Shown: positions 35,405 to 47,720, numbered from the stretch's first letter. The stretch: 64,000 bases of DNA from Bemisia tabaci (GCF_918797505.1 NC_092798.1:12661501-12725500), one strand, 5' to 3'. The notes: generated from the sequence alone by a model not told the origin. A program made the numbers and translations.

Positions 35405-35632
35405 TGGACTTGTTTCTGTTAAAAGGAACTAAGCGCCGCCAAATTGAGTTCCTTTAGAGGATTTTAGAATCCTGGATAGCGCGTTCTGCCAAACGGAACT
35501 AAGTGCCATGGAAAAGCATTGCGAGTATAGGACGGAACGAGCATCGCTTTCCGCAACACCCGCCAATCCAAGCCCCCCACTCCCCTCCTCTCCAATGGCG
35601 CTTAGTTCCGTTTGATAGAAATACGTCTAATT
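35405..35632. repeat. Palindromic MITE (TTCTGTTAAAAGGAAC), copy 3 (gene 2 intron 3)
   Basis: GGACTTGTTTCTGTTAAAAG ... CCGTTTGATAGAAATACGTC, with an extra internal copy of TTCTGCCAAACGGAACTAAG at 35484. Confidence 0.55.
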
Positions 35633-35859
35633 CAAGATGGATTTGAGGAAATCAGCACATCACCGATTGCTGACCGATCGGACCATGCTCTTGCCATTTC
35701 TCTTGATTCCCCATTCTTCACCTCGTGGGATAATGAGTTGCGATCCTTACGTCAACTTTGTACGACCATTAGCGGTGTTCCATACGAACCACTAATTGGT
35801 TTATAGGACCATAGATTTATCTCCCTGTCATTGACTTGATTGATTTCTTCTGACGCCAG

Positions 35860-36138
35860 GTGCAGGACATACAACAGGTCCCTCAGTTCTCGACGGATCC
35901 CGGATGGACGGACATTCACACATACCCGCAGATGCAGCAGATGCAACAACAGACGCAGCGGCGTTCCAGTGGGTACAACACCAACTCGCGATCCAGATCG
36001 CAGCAGCAACTGACCGTCAACATACCGCAGACACCGGCCGCACCGAACGGACGGTGGTGGCATACTGGGTCCCGCTCACCTCCCCAAGCCCTATCGCCAA
36101 CTTCCGGAAACCCCCTCCATTATGATTATAAACGCTGA
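35860..36138 (+). CDS. Gene 2 exon 4: Gln/Ser/Pro-rich C-terminus
   Basis: Acceptor TTCTGACGCCAG, 92 codons in phase 0 and TGA at 36136-36138. It begins VQDIQQVPQFSTDPGWTDI, continues with a Gln/Met-rich run (QMQQMQQQTQRR), a Ser/Arg/Gln part, and ends WHTGSRSPPQALSPTSGN then PLHYDYKR. GSRSPPQALSP is nearly identical to the gene 1 tail. The whole predicted preprotein is 234 aa in four exons, all junctions phase 0. Likely disordered after the signal peptide. A possible ATTAAA polyadenylation signal lies at 36278-36283. Confidence 0.72.
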   Translation: MQDIQQVPQFSTDPGWTDIHTYPQMQQMQQQTQRRSSGYNTNSRSRSQQQLTVNIPQTPAAPNGRWWHTGSRSPPQALSPTSGNPLHYDYKR

Positions 36139-36277
36139 TGAAGCGCAGAACTGAACTGGAGTATCCGTGTGGGGAGAGGTGGGACATGTAAGCAAATCGT
36201 TCTGTCAACTTTTGACGAAATCCGTAAACAGTTTACGTTTGTACATCATCAAAACAAACTTTCGTTCTCTGTGTGTG

Positions 36278-36283
36278 ATTAAA
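36278..36283 (+). terminator. Possible polyadenylation signal of gene 2
   Basis: ATTAAA 140 nt after the gene 2 stop codon and before the MITE at 36322. No AATAAA is nearer. Confidence 0.25.
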
Positions 36284-36321
36284 TGGGCGTGGCCTAGCCT
36301 TTCCCGCCAAATCTCCCGTAA

Positions 36322-36871
36322 TGGACCACTGGACAAGGTGCGAATTTCAGGATTATGATACATGTGTCTTAACCAAAATTTCACGTAGAACACGATGCCC
36401 ACAACGAAAATTACCAAAATCCACCTTTTACGAAGATATTTAATGATTCTTAATGCGTAAATTCAAACCACCCGCTCATGAAAACTCAATGCTCTGCGTG
36501 ATTCACATCGCGCGCTAAACGTTATCATGACAATCTCTGCGATATAAAAATCTAGCAACCTTGATCTCGACGCTTTGGCTCAGCGATTGCAAATTGCTTA
36601 TAGTTCGAACAACACATGGTAGGAAACGAACATTGTTCGATTGAGAAGCTTGCTGAAACCGTTGTAGTACGCGATTTGACTCACGTAGAGCTTTGAGTTT
36701 CTTGTGAGCGGGCAGTTCAAATTTCTCGTAACCAATTTGTAATAAAAACATTAATATCTTCGTTAAGAGTTGGTTTTAGTCATTTTCAATGTGTGAATCG
36801 TATTTTATGCACAATTCTGGTTAGGAAACATGTATCAGATTGCTTAAATTCGTACCTTGTCTAGTGGTCCA
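36322..36871. repeat. TGGACCACTAGACAAGG-ended repeat, copy 3
   Basis: Same family, directly downstream of gene 2. TAA/TTA-containing flanks (GTAATGGACC ... GGTCCATTAAA). Confidence 0.75.
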
Positions 36872-37432
36872 TTAAATTTAATTTAATTTTCGTAAAAGTG
36901 CTCCAGACCACGTTATCGAAACTGTTGACGATTCTGGTTAAGAGAGTGAAACCCATCAACTGTCCTTTAAATAGGCCACCGGGTTCTGATTGGTAGATGA
37001 AAATACCAACTTCGTTAAATGTGCAGGACAACTGTTTACGGATTTCGTCAACGGATGACGAACGAAAATTTGCTTTATGGAGCTCTTGAGGCAAAAAAGA
37101 GTGGCCACCCTTCTAACACGAGAAACATTAGAAAAATGCCGCTGCCAATCATCAGATTCCAATATTCCAAACTAAGTTGGCCAAGAATGTTTATGAACGA
37201 TTCTTCCGGAAAAATTACTACATTTATGCGAAAAACATTCCAAATACGTGCTTTACAAATGCCGGGTCGTAACCATTGTAATAATAAATCATTCTGGATA
37301 TTTAAGTTCAATAAATTGGCTGCTTTTTTGGGCCCTAAGAAGAGCTACATGACCTAACCACCAAAATTACCAATAGGTCCACACTCTTAACTGACACAGT
37401 CAGGAAAGGACTTAAAGTCACATTTTTACCAG

Positions 37433-38163
37433 GGCCGGATTAAGGGGGTGGCCACATGGGCCGCGGCCCATGGCCCCAAAATTAGGGGGCGGCAAATTTT
37501 GCAATTTTTTTCAATGCAGGTACAAAAAAATCGGATTCAGAATAAAATTACAAACAAGAGAAGGTGACAAAATCTCTCATTTCCTGAGAGTTCATTAATT
37601 TCTAATTTTGTCGTATTTCGGTGATACAAAAGACTGCGCACCTTTAATTAGTTGAGTTAAGAGAGAAACCAAACACGTAATTTGGCTTGGAGCGACGCGG
37701 CGCAGAGAGAAATGATGACGAGGACTTGAGATGAAAAGGAGAAGCCCTCGGCGCGGCGGTTGGCATGTAACTTATATTAGCGCCTACAAGACTACATGAA
37801 TACTTCACGCATTGCGCCAAACACAGTGTGGTCAGCGCGGCACGGTGGCGGAAGTTAAAATTATTAAACCACATTTATGTTCGTTCTTTCTTAATTTTTT
37901 AGTTCATTTCTTACAAATGAATGGCCTTGTCCACACAGAGATAGGTTTACGGAACTGAACGGAGCGCGAAGTTCCGTGAACTTTTGCTAGTAGTGTTGAC
38001 AGGGCTTACGCAAAAAATGTGTCCAACACGAGTGAACGCGTTTTATGCACCCTTCTCCCTCTGGCACGTTCACTTGATGGTTTTTATTGATATTTCAAAA
38101 TAAATGAGAAGAGGGCGGCAAAATGCAGGCGGCCCATGGGCGGCAAGTAGGTAAATCCGACCA
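37433..38163. mobile_element. GGCCGGATT-ended element, copy 2
   Basis: Reverse-orientation relative of 9545-11275, without the fold-back insertion: GGCCGGATTAAGGGGGTGGC ... TAGGTAAATCCGACC. Ends contain CATGGGCCGC/GCGGCCCATG palindromes. Contains a shared GTGTTTGGCGCAATGCGTG box. No coding capacity. Confidence 0.65.
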
Positions 38164-38189
38164 CGATTTTTACTGAATGCGTCAGTTAA

Positions 38190-38900
38190 GCTAGTCATAT
38201 AAATGTGTTTTAATAATTCAAGATTTTAGATCATCGAAAAATAATAATATCTGTTCAAACACCAAAACTCTATGTCCGACATCGACGCAAATATCCGTGA
38301 CACACACGGCATATGACGTCATCCATCGTGACAGTGTCTATCACGACTCCTTCCACCTTGGTTTCATCTTCAAAAAGCAATGCAAATATATCACTAATAG
38401 ATAAATTCAAGATAGGAGAAACCACTGTAAGTATAGACTACCGTGCACTGCCGTGATAGCCAAGAGAGCAGTAAATGCATTTCTGTATGAACCATGGTTA
38501 GCGGTGGCGTGGCGTGGATTGCGATATATCGATCGTTATGTCATTTAAAACTATGGAAAAGGTTCGATAAACAGGGTGTTCGCAGCGAACACCTTAACAA
38601 TCGATTCTTTACCATAGGTTTAAATGGCATAACAATCGATATATCGCAATTCACGCCACGCCACTGATCGTTAGCACATGCTATCATGTGTCTCGAGGTT
38701 CATCCCAGTGTGCACTTACTGCTCTCTTCGTTATCATTGCAGCGTGGTGGATGACATCTTATTCCGTGTTTTTCGAAAAGCCATGTGTTTGTTAAAATTT
38801 GATGTGGTGTTCACATCTTTAAGGAGATCGTTCCTGCTGATCTATGGACTTAAACCATCAAAATACGATGATGTGACTAGCGCAACTGACCCCACCTATT
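38190..38900. repeat. Palindromic GGTCAGTTGYGCTGG-family MITE, copy 2, split
   Basis: The left half (TGACGTCATCCATCGTGACA, TCCACCTTGGTTTCATC) and the right half (GTGGTGGATGACATC ... GTGACTAGCGCAACTGACCC) are separated by a palindromic insertion at about 38440-38735 (GAGAGCAGTAAATGCA / GCACTTACTGCTCTC), which in turn carries the hAT-like MITE 38502-38666. Confidence 0.6.
38502..38666. mobile_element. hAT-like MITE (CAGTGGCGTGGCGTG), copy 2, nested
   Basis: CGGTGGCGTGGCGTG ... CACGCCACGCCACTG, with flanks ATGGTTAG / ATCGTTAG (7 of 8 bases alike). The centre is the perfect palindrome GTTCGCAGCGAAC. It is inserted inside another palindromic repeat (about 38440-38735), itself inside a copy of the GGTCAGTTGCGCTGG family. 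Confidence 0.75.
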
Positions 38901-39442
38901 ATGTTCATGTCCGTGGTGAAAACTGCAGGATTTTTTTCTTCTTTTTCTCTCTCTCTTACTGCAAAAATAGACACTTACAATGTATATTGTAGTCTGCGAA
39001 TGAGACAGGTGTCAGTGTAACTGATCCCGTGAAGTTGCATGCGTTCATAATGAGTCTGAGTCTCAAGTATTGTTTCCAGAATTTTCGAATAAATCCACGT
39101 GTACAACGCGGTGAGGCTCACTTTTTTAACAACTGGAAAATTCCTAATATAGCACTTTGCAACAGCCACGTCGATTTTTCTGGCCTCCACCTGGCGAGAG
39201 CACATTAAAGCACCCACTGAATAAAAAACAGCAAAACAATTATAAAAAAAAATTCAGAAACGTGCAAGGGAAAAGCTATGCATGAAGCTTTTTTGAATCC
39301 ATCAATTTTTAAAACGGCTTCTGAGTGCAAAATAAAACCGGAGAAGAATACAATACGAGTATGCTTTCACGAAATTGCGACTCTCCAGTGATACGATTGA
39401 ATATGTGGGCGTCTTTAAATAAAAAAGGAACTATATCCATCG

Positions 39443-39606
39443 CAGTGGCGTGGCGTGAATGATCGATTATCGATATCTCGCCATTTGAAGCTACGGTAAA
39501 GAATCGATTACTAAGGTGTTCGCTGCGAACACCCTGATAATCGATCTTTTTCTATAGGTTTGAGTGGCATATCAATCGATGTATCGCAAAGCACGCCACG
39601 CCACTG
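39443..39606. mobile_element. hAT-like MITE (CAGTGGCGTGGCGTG), copy 3
   Basis: Ends CAGTGGCGTGGCGTG / CACGCCACGCCACTG, flanks ATCCATCG / TTCCATCG (7 of 8), centre GTTCGCTGCGAAC. Confidence 0.8.
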
Positions 39607-39977
39607 TTCCATCGTGATATGAGCCCAGGCATGCATGTACTCCTGTGGATCTCAAGGTTCGTGTCAGAATGTGCATAGTTCATTCTGTCCTATTAATGCG
39701 CAGCCGAATAAGCGAAGAAGTAATGGATAAACTATAATTATTTTTGAACTTTGCCTTTACTTTTTAAAACGGGTGGTATTTTGGGTTTTTTTTTGGCAAA
39801 GGGAAATGTCATTTAAAGTTCATAGATTTGAACAGGGACTGAAGTGCTTCCACCCGAAAGGAGACAAATTACTCAAATTAAAAGCCCAAAAAAGAAAGAG
39901 AGTATTGGTAGGGAGGGCTGGACATGATAAATATATGAATTGGAGAAATCAACTGAATATAAATAAGCACATCCTCG

Positions 39978-40010
39978 GATTCCGGGTTCGAATCCCGCTG
40001 GTGGCAATAA
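39978..40010 (+). repeat. Fragment with tRNA T-arm/B box
   Basis: GGATTCCGGGTTCGAATCCC, then GCTGGTGGC, looks like the 3' part of a tRNA or SINE head. No A box lies upstream at the right distance. Confidence 0.3.
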
Positions 40011-41238
40011 CGTTTCGGCCGAACTATTTGGTCGTATACTTAGCTAAACTCTACGAAGCGCAAGACCGGTACCGCTGATTCGATTTATGGTACGGGCAGC
40101 CGTGCACAGATTTTCCGTGCATGGACCATAAATTGCGGTTGAAGATACCAATGTGACCTCAGAATCGCAGGAGCGGTACGTACATTTTCGGACGCCACAC
40201 AATGGGTCGAGTTGATGGGGAAGGTCGGACAAAATTTGGAAACTTTAAAAGCTCATAACTCCGGTTATACAAAATTTTGAGGTTTTGAAAGTGGTCCATG
40301 GGTTTAATTGCAAAATTTTCCTCTGGAAGCGCCCCTTTGAATTTAAAATGTGACTAATTAAACGTCAAAATTTGCAGTTTTATTTAAAAATCATGTCCAA
40401 CCTCTCTGATTGACTCAATCCACTGTGCGCCATCATGATGTCCTCGCCGAAACGCGTTTCGACGAAAGCTCGAAATACGAAACATGCATTTTTATTTTCG
40501 CGACATAATATCGTTCAAAAAAATCCGGGAAAATTCCTGTCAACTGAGGTCACTTTCTGCTTTTCAAAAATGCACGAATTACAAATAACGAAATATGCTC
40601 ATAAATCACAAAATACATCTAAATTCGAATTGATTACTCACTTCACTGAGGTTACAAGTTATTTGACAAGGGTCGATTCACTCACCTGCAAAAAAGAAAC
40701 AAAGGAAATATTAGTACAGAATTTTTGATCAAGTAATAAATACAAATATTAACGTGCGCCTTTAAGACACGTGCAGAAAGTATCATCCACAATGTTTCTA
40801 CTTCTTCAATTCCACTTTTTCGTGTAATTCTCTCACGAGTAAGTTTCAATTTTACCAACATATTTTGTTTATAAAACACACGAAGAAAAAATATATATAA
40901 GAATATCTGCAATTAAATAAGGAATTAACTATACGTATATCGACGATGAAACTACCAGATCACGTATCTCGGTTTAAGACGGCGCAGACTTATTTTTTGG
41001 ATGGAAAACTACCCATCGTCAATTCTTGAAAACTTCCGTAATTTTTTAACTCAGAAAGAAGAAAAATCTGTGAAGACTTCGAGGAATTATATTGCTGTGT
41101 TCCCCTTCACAGGAATAAAATGGGAGCGGATATGTATAAACACCGCAAACGAGATACGTGGTCTGGTAGTTTCACAGTTGATATCCCTTCTCTAAAGTAA
41201 CTTTCTTAGGTCGGAGCTAATTCTAATGCAAAATATAC

Positions 41239-41626
41239 TTAAGGTGATTCGATGGACGCCATATTTTCTGTCAAAACGACATGCGATAAATCGCATCGAT
41301 TGGTTCCATTTCGTCAGCTACTCGTCATTTTTCTCGAATTTTGAGATCGCAATTTTGTTGCCCGGAGACTAAAGAATTCACTTATTAATATTGACAAACA
41401 AAATTAACGCATTAAGTGCGTGGTTTTTTTAGAGGAAAAATCACACCTTTACCTCACTGAATTTGTTTGTCAAAATGGGTGAGTGAATTCCTTAGCCTCC
41501 TAACAACAGAATTGCGATCTCAAAATTCGAGAAAATCGACGAGTAGCTGACAAAATGGGACCAATCAATGCGATGTATCGCGTGTCGTTCTGACACAAAA
41601 TATGACGTCCACCGAATCACCTTAAG
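41239..41626. repeat. 388-bp palindromic element (TTAAGGTGATTCG ends)
   Basis: CTTAAGGTGATTCGATGGAC ... GTCCACCGAATCACCTTAAG. The arms of about 170 bp contain TTTTGAGATCGCAATT and its mirror. Only copy in the window. Confidence 0.7.
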
Positions 41627-41911
41627 GCTTAAATCTCTGGCGTATCGAGAGGCTAAGAGACGATTTTGCAAAAATTATGATGTTGGCGATTTGAAAAGCC
41701 TTTCTTCAAACGTTAATTTCACATAATTTTACTTGAAATAGAGCATGAAGCGTTTCCTGACTCACATCTTTTCACAACTTTTTTAAGTCCTTTTCAACTT
41801 TCAAATTTAAGAGTCTCATAAGCTTCTAGAGTCCTGACGTAAGTCGATTTATTTTGCATGAATGCATCCTATTCTTGCATAAGCTCATTTCGCTGGATCT
41901 TGCGAGTTGGG

Positions 41912-42075
41912 CAGTGGCGTGGCGTGCTTTGCGATATATCGATCGATATACCACTCAAACCTATGAAAAAAGATCGATTATTAGGGTGTTTGCAGCGAAC
42001 ACCTTAGTAATCGATTCTTTACCATAGCTTCAAATAGCGATATATCGATAATCGATCATTCACGCCACGTCACTG
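41912..42075. mobile_element. hAT-like MITE (CAGTGGCGTGGCGTG), copy 4
   Basis: A perfect 8-bp duplication GAGTTGGG on both sides. CAG...CTG ends plus the 8-bp duplication are the mark of the hAT superfamily. Confidence 0.85.
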
Positions 42076-42260
42076 GAGTTGGGGCAAGGAAAGGAATTGT
42101 CGGAGCAACTAGGCTAGGCAAAGCACGCATTTACGAGGCAATTTATAGTCGCTTGAATTGCTCGTCGTTCTGCGCGGTTATCTCAAGATCCCATCTTCAT
42201 CATCTTCGTGATGACTTCAAGAGGAAAATGGTGCCGACAATCCAGAAGCGGATTCCTCTA

Positions 42261-42604
42261 CACTGAAAAAAAATTCTCGGCGTTTTTACTACGGTCCGTT
42301 GGTACCTTTCCCATCTCACTTTTTTTTACCGATTATTGGTAATTTTACCAAGACAGACTGGTAAGCTTACCTAAAAACCGGTATTTTTACTGTTATTGGT
42401 AATCAATGCCGGGTAACTTTTCCATTTTATCTCGGTAATTCTACCACAGTCGATAAAAAATATTTGCGTTTTTACCAAGGTCCAGTAGAATTACCGAGAA
42501 AGTTCGATAATTTTACCAAGAAAAAATTGGCATCAAATAGAACCCTGAATTCTTGGTAATTTTACCTTTTTCTTAGTAAATACACCGAGCTTTTTTTTCC
42601 AGTG
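42261..42604. mobile_element. CACTG-ended MITE with GGTAA/TTACC repeats, copy 2
   Basis: Same ends and interior as 751-1169 and also TA-flanked. It lacks about 75 bp of the interior relative to copy 1, with the deletions falling between GGTAA-type motifs. Confidence 0.75.
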
Positions 42605-45400
42605 TAGAGTTTTCTCTCTGACACTGCGAGAGAGGAACGGTTGAAAGTGCAGCCCGAGTCAATGGAAGATTTCGGGGATGATGTGAAAACTTTGAAGGCT
42701 TACATATTCTGTAATTAAACACGTGGATGTTTTAAACTAATTTCATTGGTTTTTTGTTATTTTTTTATTTATTTAAGTATTAGGAATAGAAGAATTAGAT
42801 TAGCTATCTTGCATTCTTCCAGGCCTAACTTTTTTCCTGTGGGAGGATATAGAGCTAAGTTGAAGTAGCACCTTCTTTATAATATGACGAAAAAACATAA
42901 AAATTTCCAGTCTCAGCACAAGGTTTTATGTTCGACCTCTTTCTGTACCTCCTTCTACCGTTGGTCAAACCTCCATCGAGCCACCTCGAAAAAAAATGCG
43001 AACACCATGGGAAAACCCCGTTAGGGGCCATCCCCTTAAATTGTGGTACTACCTCAATTTGATGGATGATATGGACTTTTTCAATTGATTTTGGTTGTGT
43101 AGCATTGCAACATTTGGGTTAGTTACCTATTTTATTGGGGTGCTACCACAATCAATACCAAGTTGAGACAGAAACCCAACCTCTTTTTTTCCATGATTTT
43201 GAAAAAAAAAAAGCCTCATTTCCCAGACGAATAAACTTCAACGTTGTAGCATACTCTTGGTAATTGGGTATTCACAGCAAACTTTTGTCCGCTCCTGATT
43301 AAGAATTTCACTATTTTTTTTCCAAATAGGTGAATGAAAAAGCAGTAGAATTTTTTACATACTGTTGCTCGGTCATATTCGTGTTGAAAAGCGAATTATT
43401 TGAGTCAATTTTGCAACCTCGGAATAAAGTTACGACCATCCGTCCGATGGGAAAGGATGAAATATGCGATGATGAGCCACAAGCCAGAAACATAACCCAA
43501 TTCAGTCCTCTATCATTATGGGGTACGTTCGCCAATGTGTAACCCAAGTCTGAGCAACTATTCGAACACGGGTGTCGGCGGGTTGCATATTTCATTTTTG
43601 AAGGAAATTTTTAGTTGCGACATTATGTGTATGCACTCAGCACGGTGAAAATAGAAACACTGATAATTGTTATGTGCTCATAAGAGGTATATAAGCTCAT
43701 AAGCGTTGACTTTGAAAATGTTCTGCTGAGTCTTTCGTTCTCCATGAGAAATTCCGAAGAGAGAATATGTATTGAGGCTCTTGATTTTAGGCTTCGTGTC
43801 ACAATGGTTGATTCTGAAAAGTTGATAGGTAGATTTCAGTTATATTTGTTCCCTTAAATACCACCAACAATGCCAGGTAAAACAAGCCATACGTTTGAGA
43901 TTGAGAAAGGACAAAAAAACAAAGCCCGAATATACGAGCAAATATAGGGAGGGATTTAAAACATGTGTAAACGAGGCTAAAATATTTTTTAAAAAAAAAA
44001 AAAAAACACTAAAAGGCACTAAAATAGTTCCGAGCCTTACCAGAGCCGTTGAGTGGTTACGTGATAACGACTGGGCTCAGGTTTCGCCACTCAATTTCTC
44101 ATTATTTCGTGTTTTTGCAATTGAAAATGAGCTAGTAATAGATTGAAACGTCCTGCCTTTTAGTGTTTTTTAATGTTTTAGCCTTGTATACACATGCTTT
44201 AAATCCCTCCCCATTTGGTCGAAAATGAGTATACTCTACTCTCAGCTTCTGAAATGACTGAGAATTTTGAAATAGAATTCAAAGCGTCGCAAAACAATTA
44301 CAGACATACTGCAACCACGTCAGCACGAAGCGCACCTACACCTACATAGATGCACTACTTTCATCTATATTCGGAATATTATAATATCAAATTCTAATTA
44401 ATATCTTATTTTTTCAATGCTGGTCTGATCAGATGTCTGACACCCACTCATATACTATGACGTAATTAGTGCGAAAAAAGTAGATATACATTCAGAAACA
44501 ACGTAGGAATGAAAAAGGGATTTTCTGCGAATATTTGCTGGAGCGAAGAGAGGAGTTGTTTGAGATGAAAAGTTAATACAATATTACGGCGAGGACAACG
44601 GGAAAGTCTTAAATTTACTTCTAACTTCACAATTTAAGTATTTTTGGGCTTTCCACAAAAAAAGAATACTACGGCCAAGACATCATTATTGTAAAGAGAT
44701 AAATACATTAATAGTTCCACTAAACCTGAATTTTCGACCAAAAAATTTGCTGCCCTTTGACCGTTTTGGCAGGTAAACTAAATATGCGCTGTCGATAAGA
44801 TTTAGCCATCAAAAAACGAGTCCACAATAAATTCAACCTGTTCCTTGAACTCGAAAAATGCAACAAACCCTTTAATAATGTAAAGATATGGAAAAAAATT
44901 GATTTCATATGGTTAGACATAAAAAGTTAGACGGCCAAAAAACCCGTACCAAAACAGTCAAAAGAAAAAAAGGGGGGAAAAGCCGTTTGCGTAAAATCTC
45001 ATTTTTTCTCACAGTGAAAATATTACTTGGCAGGTGTTCTTGCTCCCTCTCGAGGAAAAGCCATCCTTTCAGCGTTTACTACTGTGTGAATAATCTTGGC
45101 TTCGTATAAGATAAAGTCAACCCCGGCCAGATGTAGATGGCGACGAACGATTAATTTTCCATCCAAGCAGAGAGCAACGGCGCTGGCTGTTATTCTCTCT
45201 GCAAAAAATTTAAATCCATCCATGCTTTTGACGCGTGATCAAGTTTAAAAAGCTAAAAATGTGGATCGAAATATACACACGCGGAGTGCCATTGTTGCCG
45301 CCTGGTAGCGGACGCCCCGCCCCTCCCGTTGTACTTGCATTGAGCTTCTTTTTCGTGGAAAGAGATCTGGAAATCCTGGTTGATTCGATCTTTTTACGCA
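42605..45400. other. Region upstream of gene 3
   Basis: Mostly unassigned AT-rich DNA, with the candidate exon at 43330-43542. The last 300 bp become GC-richer towards the gene 3 promoter. Confidence 0.4.
43330..43542 (+). CDS. Unassigned possible exon (70 codons)
   Basis: An open stretch preceded by a pyrimidine-rich acceptor (TTTTTTTTCCAAATAG) and ending in TAA, or at a possible donor near 43524 (GGG|GTACGT). It encodes MNEKAVEFFTYCCSVIFVLK, then a polar part with DEICDDEPQARN. Composition is protein-like and no other repeat in the window matches it. No flanking exons or homologue are recognised. It could be a decayed transposon exon or a chance ORF. Confidence 0.2.
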   Translation: MNEKAVEFFTYCCSVIFVLKSELFESILQPRNKVTTIRPMGKDEICDDEPQARNITQFSPLSLWGTFANV

Positions 45401-45431
45401 TGCGTCACATATGCGGGTTGATTTTTTTCGG

Positions 45432-45438
45432 TATAAAA
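45432..45438 (+). promoter_or_regulatory. TATA box of gene 3
   Basis: TATAAAA, 80 nt before the ATG of gene 3, placing transcription start near 45462 and giving a 5' leader of about 55 nt. A GC box-like run (CCCCGCCCCTCCC) lies about 115 nt further upstream at 45312-45330. Known core-promoter logic; start site not verified. Confidence 0.5.
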
Positions 45439-45517
45439 TGTGTGCGTTGAACCTGGATTTTTCTTCTTGAATCGTTTCTTGAGTTGTGTCCGATGCAAAC
45501 AGACCTGAACGTACACC

Positions 45518-45547
45518 ATGGGAAGTCTGAGCCTTCTCGTTGCAACG
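45518..45547 (+). CDS. Gene 3 exon 1: start of signal peptide
   Basis: Ten codons, MGSLSLLVAT, with donor ACG|GTAAGC, about 80 nt downstream of a TATA box (45432-45438). The Kozak context is good (CACCATGG). With exon 2 it gives MGSLSLLVAT-IFLIEVHA|GIPV, a clean signal peptide with cleavage after VHA, in the same place as LHA in gene 1. Same length and phase as gene 2 exon 1. Confidence 0.72.
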
Positions 45548-47339
45548 GTAAGCGAATTCTAACTTAAAATTTTTGATATTTTTACAGAAGTTTTGCTCTC
45601 ATCGTAAAATGTACAAGCTTGAAAAACAAAAATCCAGGCACATTGAAATATTTCAGAGAATGATTTCACTCACGGTAAGTTTTTTTTTAAAAAAAAACAA
45701 ATATTATGGCATCCCCAACTATTTTGTCAAAAGCGAAAATTAAGCCATTTTGATAAATTTTTCATACGCTTCCAAATTGTATTTTCTATTAAAGCGCGGC
45801 ACTAAAATAGAAGTAGCTGACAACACCTCTCAAAACTCATAAAATCCTATCATGAATTATATCTGCGTTGATAGTAAAAGACTCGGCGATCTTATATGCT
45901 TTGTTTATACGGTAATTTCAAGTGTAGTAGAACACGTCTGTGGATGATCGATTCCTCAGAATTTAAGTATATCTAAGTTCGGAAAAATCATTAAACTCAA
46001 ATTTTCTCAAGTATTCTACGCGTTCTCGCCAGTAAAATGAAACCCATTTGAGGCCCTACTTACAAATCTCATTGATGTTCCATTGAACCTAGTTTTTTAA
46101 ACCCACAAAAAAACATTCTCATCGAAGCTGGTAGCACATAAAAAGTTTGAAACGACGTTACTGAGCCCCATAGTGTGTGATTGAGGTCAATTTTTTTGCT
46201 GCAATGTTCACTTTGAAAAATGTAATTATTTTTGTACCTATTTTTTACCTAATTTTGAAGAAAAATCACTAGTATCTAAATTTTATTCCAATAAGCCATT
46301 TGCTTCGATTTATTTACTTTCAAATATAATAGAACCAAGCTAAACTAAACATGCAGAAAAGTGGAGGTTAAGAAACGAATCATAGAAGAAGAAGTTTACC
46401 TCGTAGGGGCTGCAGTAACTCTTGGAAGTGAAACCTTAATTTTAAAAATCTTCACAATTTTTTATAACTTATTAAACATCCGCACATTCTAATTTCGTAA
46501 TTAATACTGTAGTGGGAGTAGTCTACTTAAATTGCGTCCGAGCTAAATTTTAAAATCAAAAAAATTTGTCGGGAAAACTCAATGCCTCACTCATAGTCAT
46601 TCTTTTGGTAACTCATTTCCTTAAGAGACCCACCATATGGTTTACATGTGATTAATGCAAATTTAAGAAGATTCCTAAACTTGTATCATTTAGAGAACGC
46701 AATCATAAAACCTCTCGGCTGAAATTCAGTAGTTAACTACGGAAATAGATCATAAGAGGAGCGCAGCAAAAATACAAAATGAAAGTTTTGTGATTTGAAC
46801 AAACTTAAAGAATGTACTATTTTACCTTTAAATGGTCCAAACCTGTAGGATCCTTCATTTTGTGTTTTTAATTTTTTGAAGAGGCAAATCATTTCAATCC
46901 CTTACAAGGGTCCGATTTCAAAGTGATTCTGTTAAATTTTACCGGCGATTCTTCAAAAATATATTTCTATGATGACATGTTAAGTTTCTCCTTGAACTTC
47001 CCTTGATCACAATGAAAACCATTTGAGCATATTTAAGAAAGAGACAGTTTCAAGAAATCCACGATGAGTGCGGCTTTCATCGTTAGATAACTTTTTTCTT
47101 CGAAATGGTGCCTTCAAATGTAAGCAGCTTTCTCATTTTTTAGAAATTTAAAAGAAAATAAATACATGTTGTATAATTTGAGTGCATCAAATATACGAAT
47201 ACCTGACAAATTCCAAAACAATCCGTTCGGGGTGGTTAAAAATTTAATCTTTTAAACAAGGTTTTAGACTTCGACGACTCATTTATTTACTTTCATTCAT
47301 GTATGCATATAAATGACGCATATTGCGGCTAAACACACA
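45548..47339. other. 5' part of gene 3 intron 1
   Basis: AT-rich intron DNA without recognised repeats; the only long repeat-poor stretch inside this gene. Confidence 0.4.
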
Positions 47340-47720
47340 GAACAAGATCAGGTGAAGTCCAAATTGCGCGTCTCAGGATAAGTCACACCTTCTTCACACA
47401 CAATCATATCATCTCCCAAAGAAAATCAAACCATCTGTCACTTCTGTAACTTATCACCTCTGACCATCAAACACGTACTTATGGACTGCTCTTCCCTCAG
47501 ATATCTCCAATCACAGATCTACTCCCCTACAGTCAACAGAAATACAAACCCACTTACATGCGATGAACCCAATATTACTACCAAAATTCTGAAACTCTTC
47601 ACCTCTCTTAATTTAAAAATCTAAATTTTCGTATATACTTCCATTTTCAAAATTCTCTGTAAAGACGTTGATAGCCTGTGACGCTGAATGTCTTAAAATA
47701 TACTAACTAACTAACTACTT
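47340..47720 (+). mobile_element. 3' end of a LINE (Jockey/R1-like), decayed
   Basis: Encodes ARLRISHTFFTHNHIIS, then after a 1-nt frameshift ICHFCNLSPLTIKHVLMDCS and on to a TAA. The C-x2-C...T-x-H-x4-C pattern is the conserved zinc-knuckle-like tail of Jockey/R1-group reverse transcriptase proteins. A short 3' UTR ends in tandem ACTA (ACTAACTAACTAACTA, about 47702-47718), a typical LINE tail. The 5' part is absent (5' truncation). In gene 3 intron 1. Confidence 0.7.

Noticed and set aside
40435..40470. Second hammerhead-like site (ATGATGT...GCCGAAACGCG)
   Set aside because: The CUGAUGA box is not intact and stem II does not pair well.
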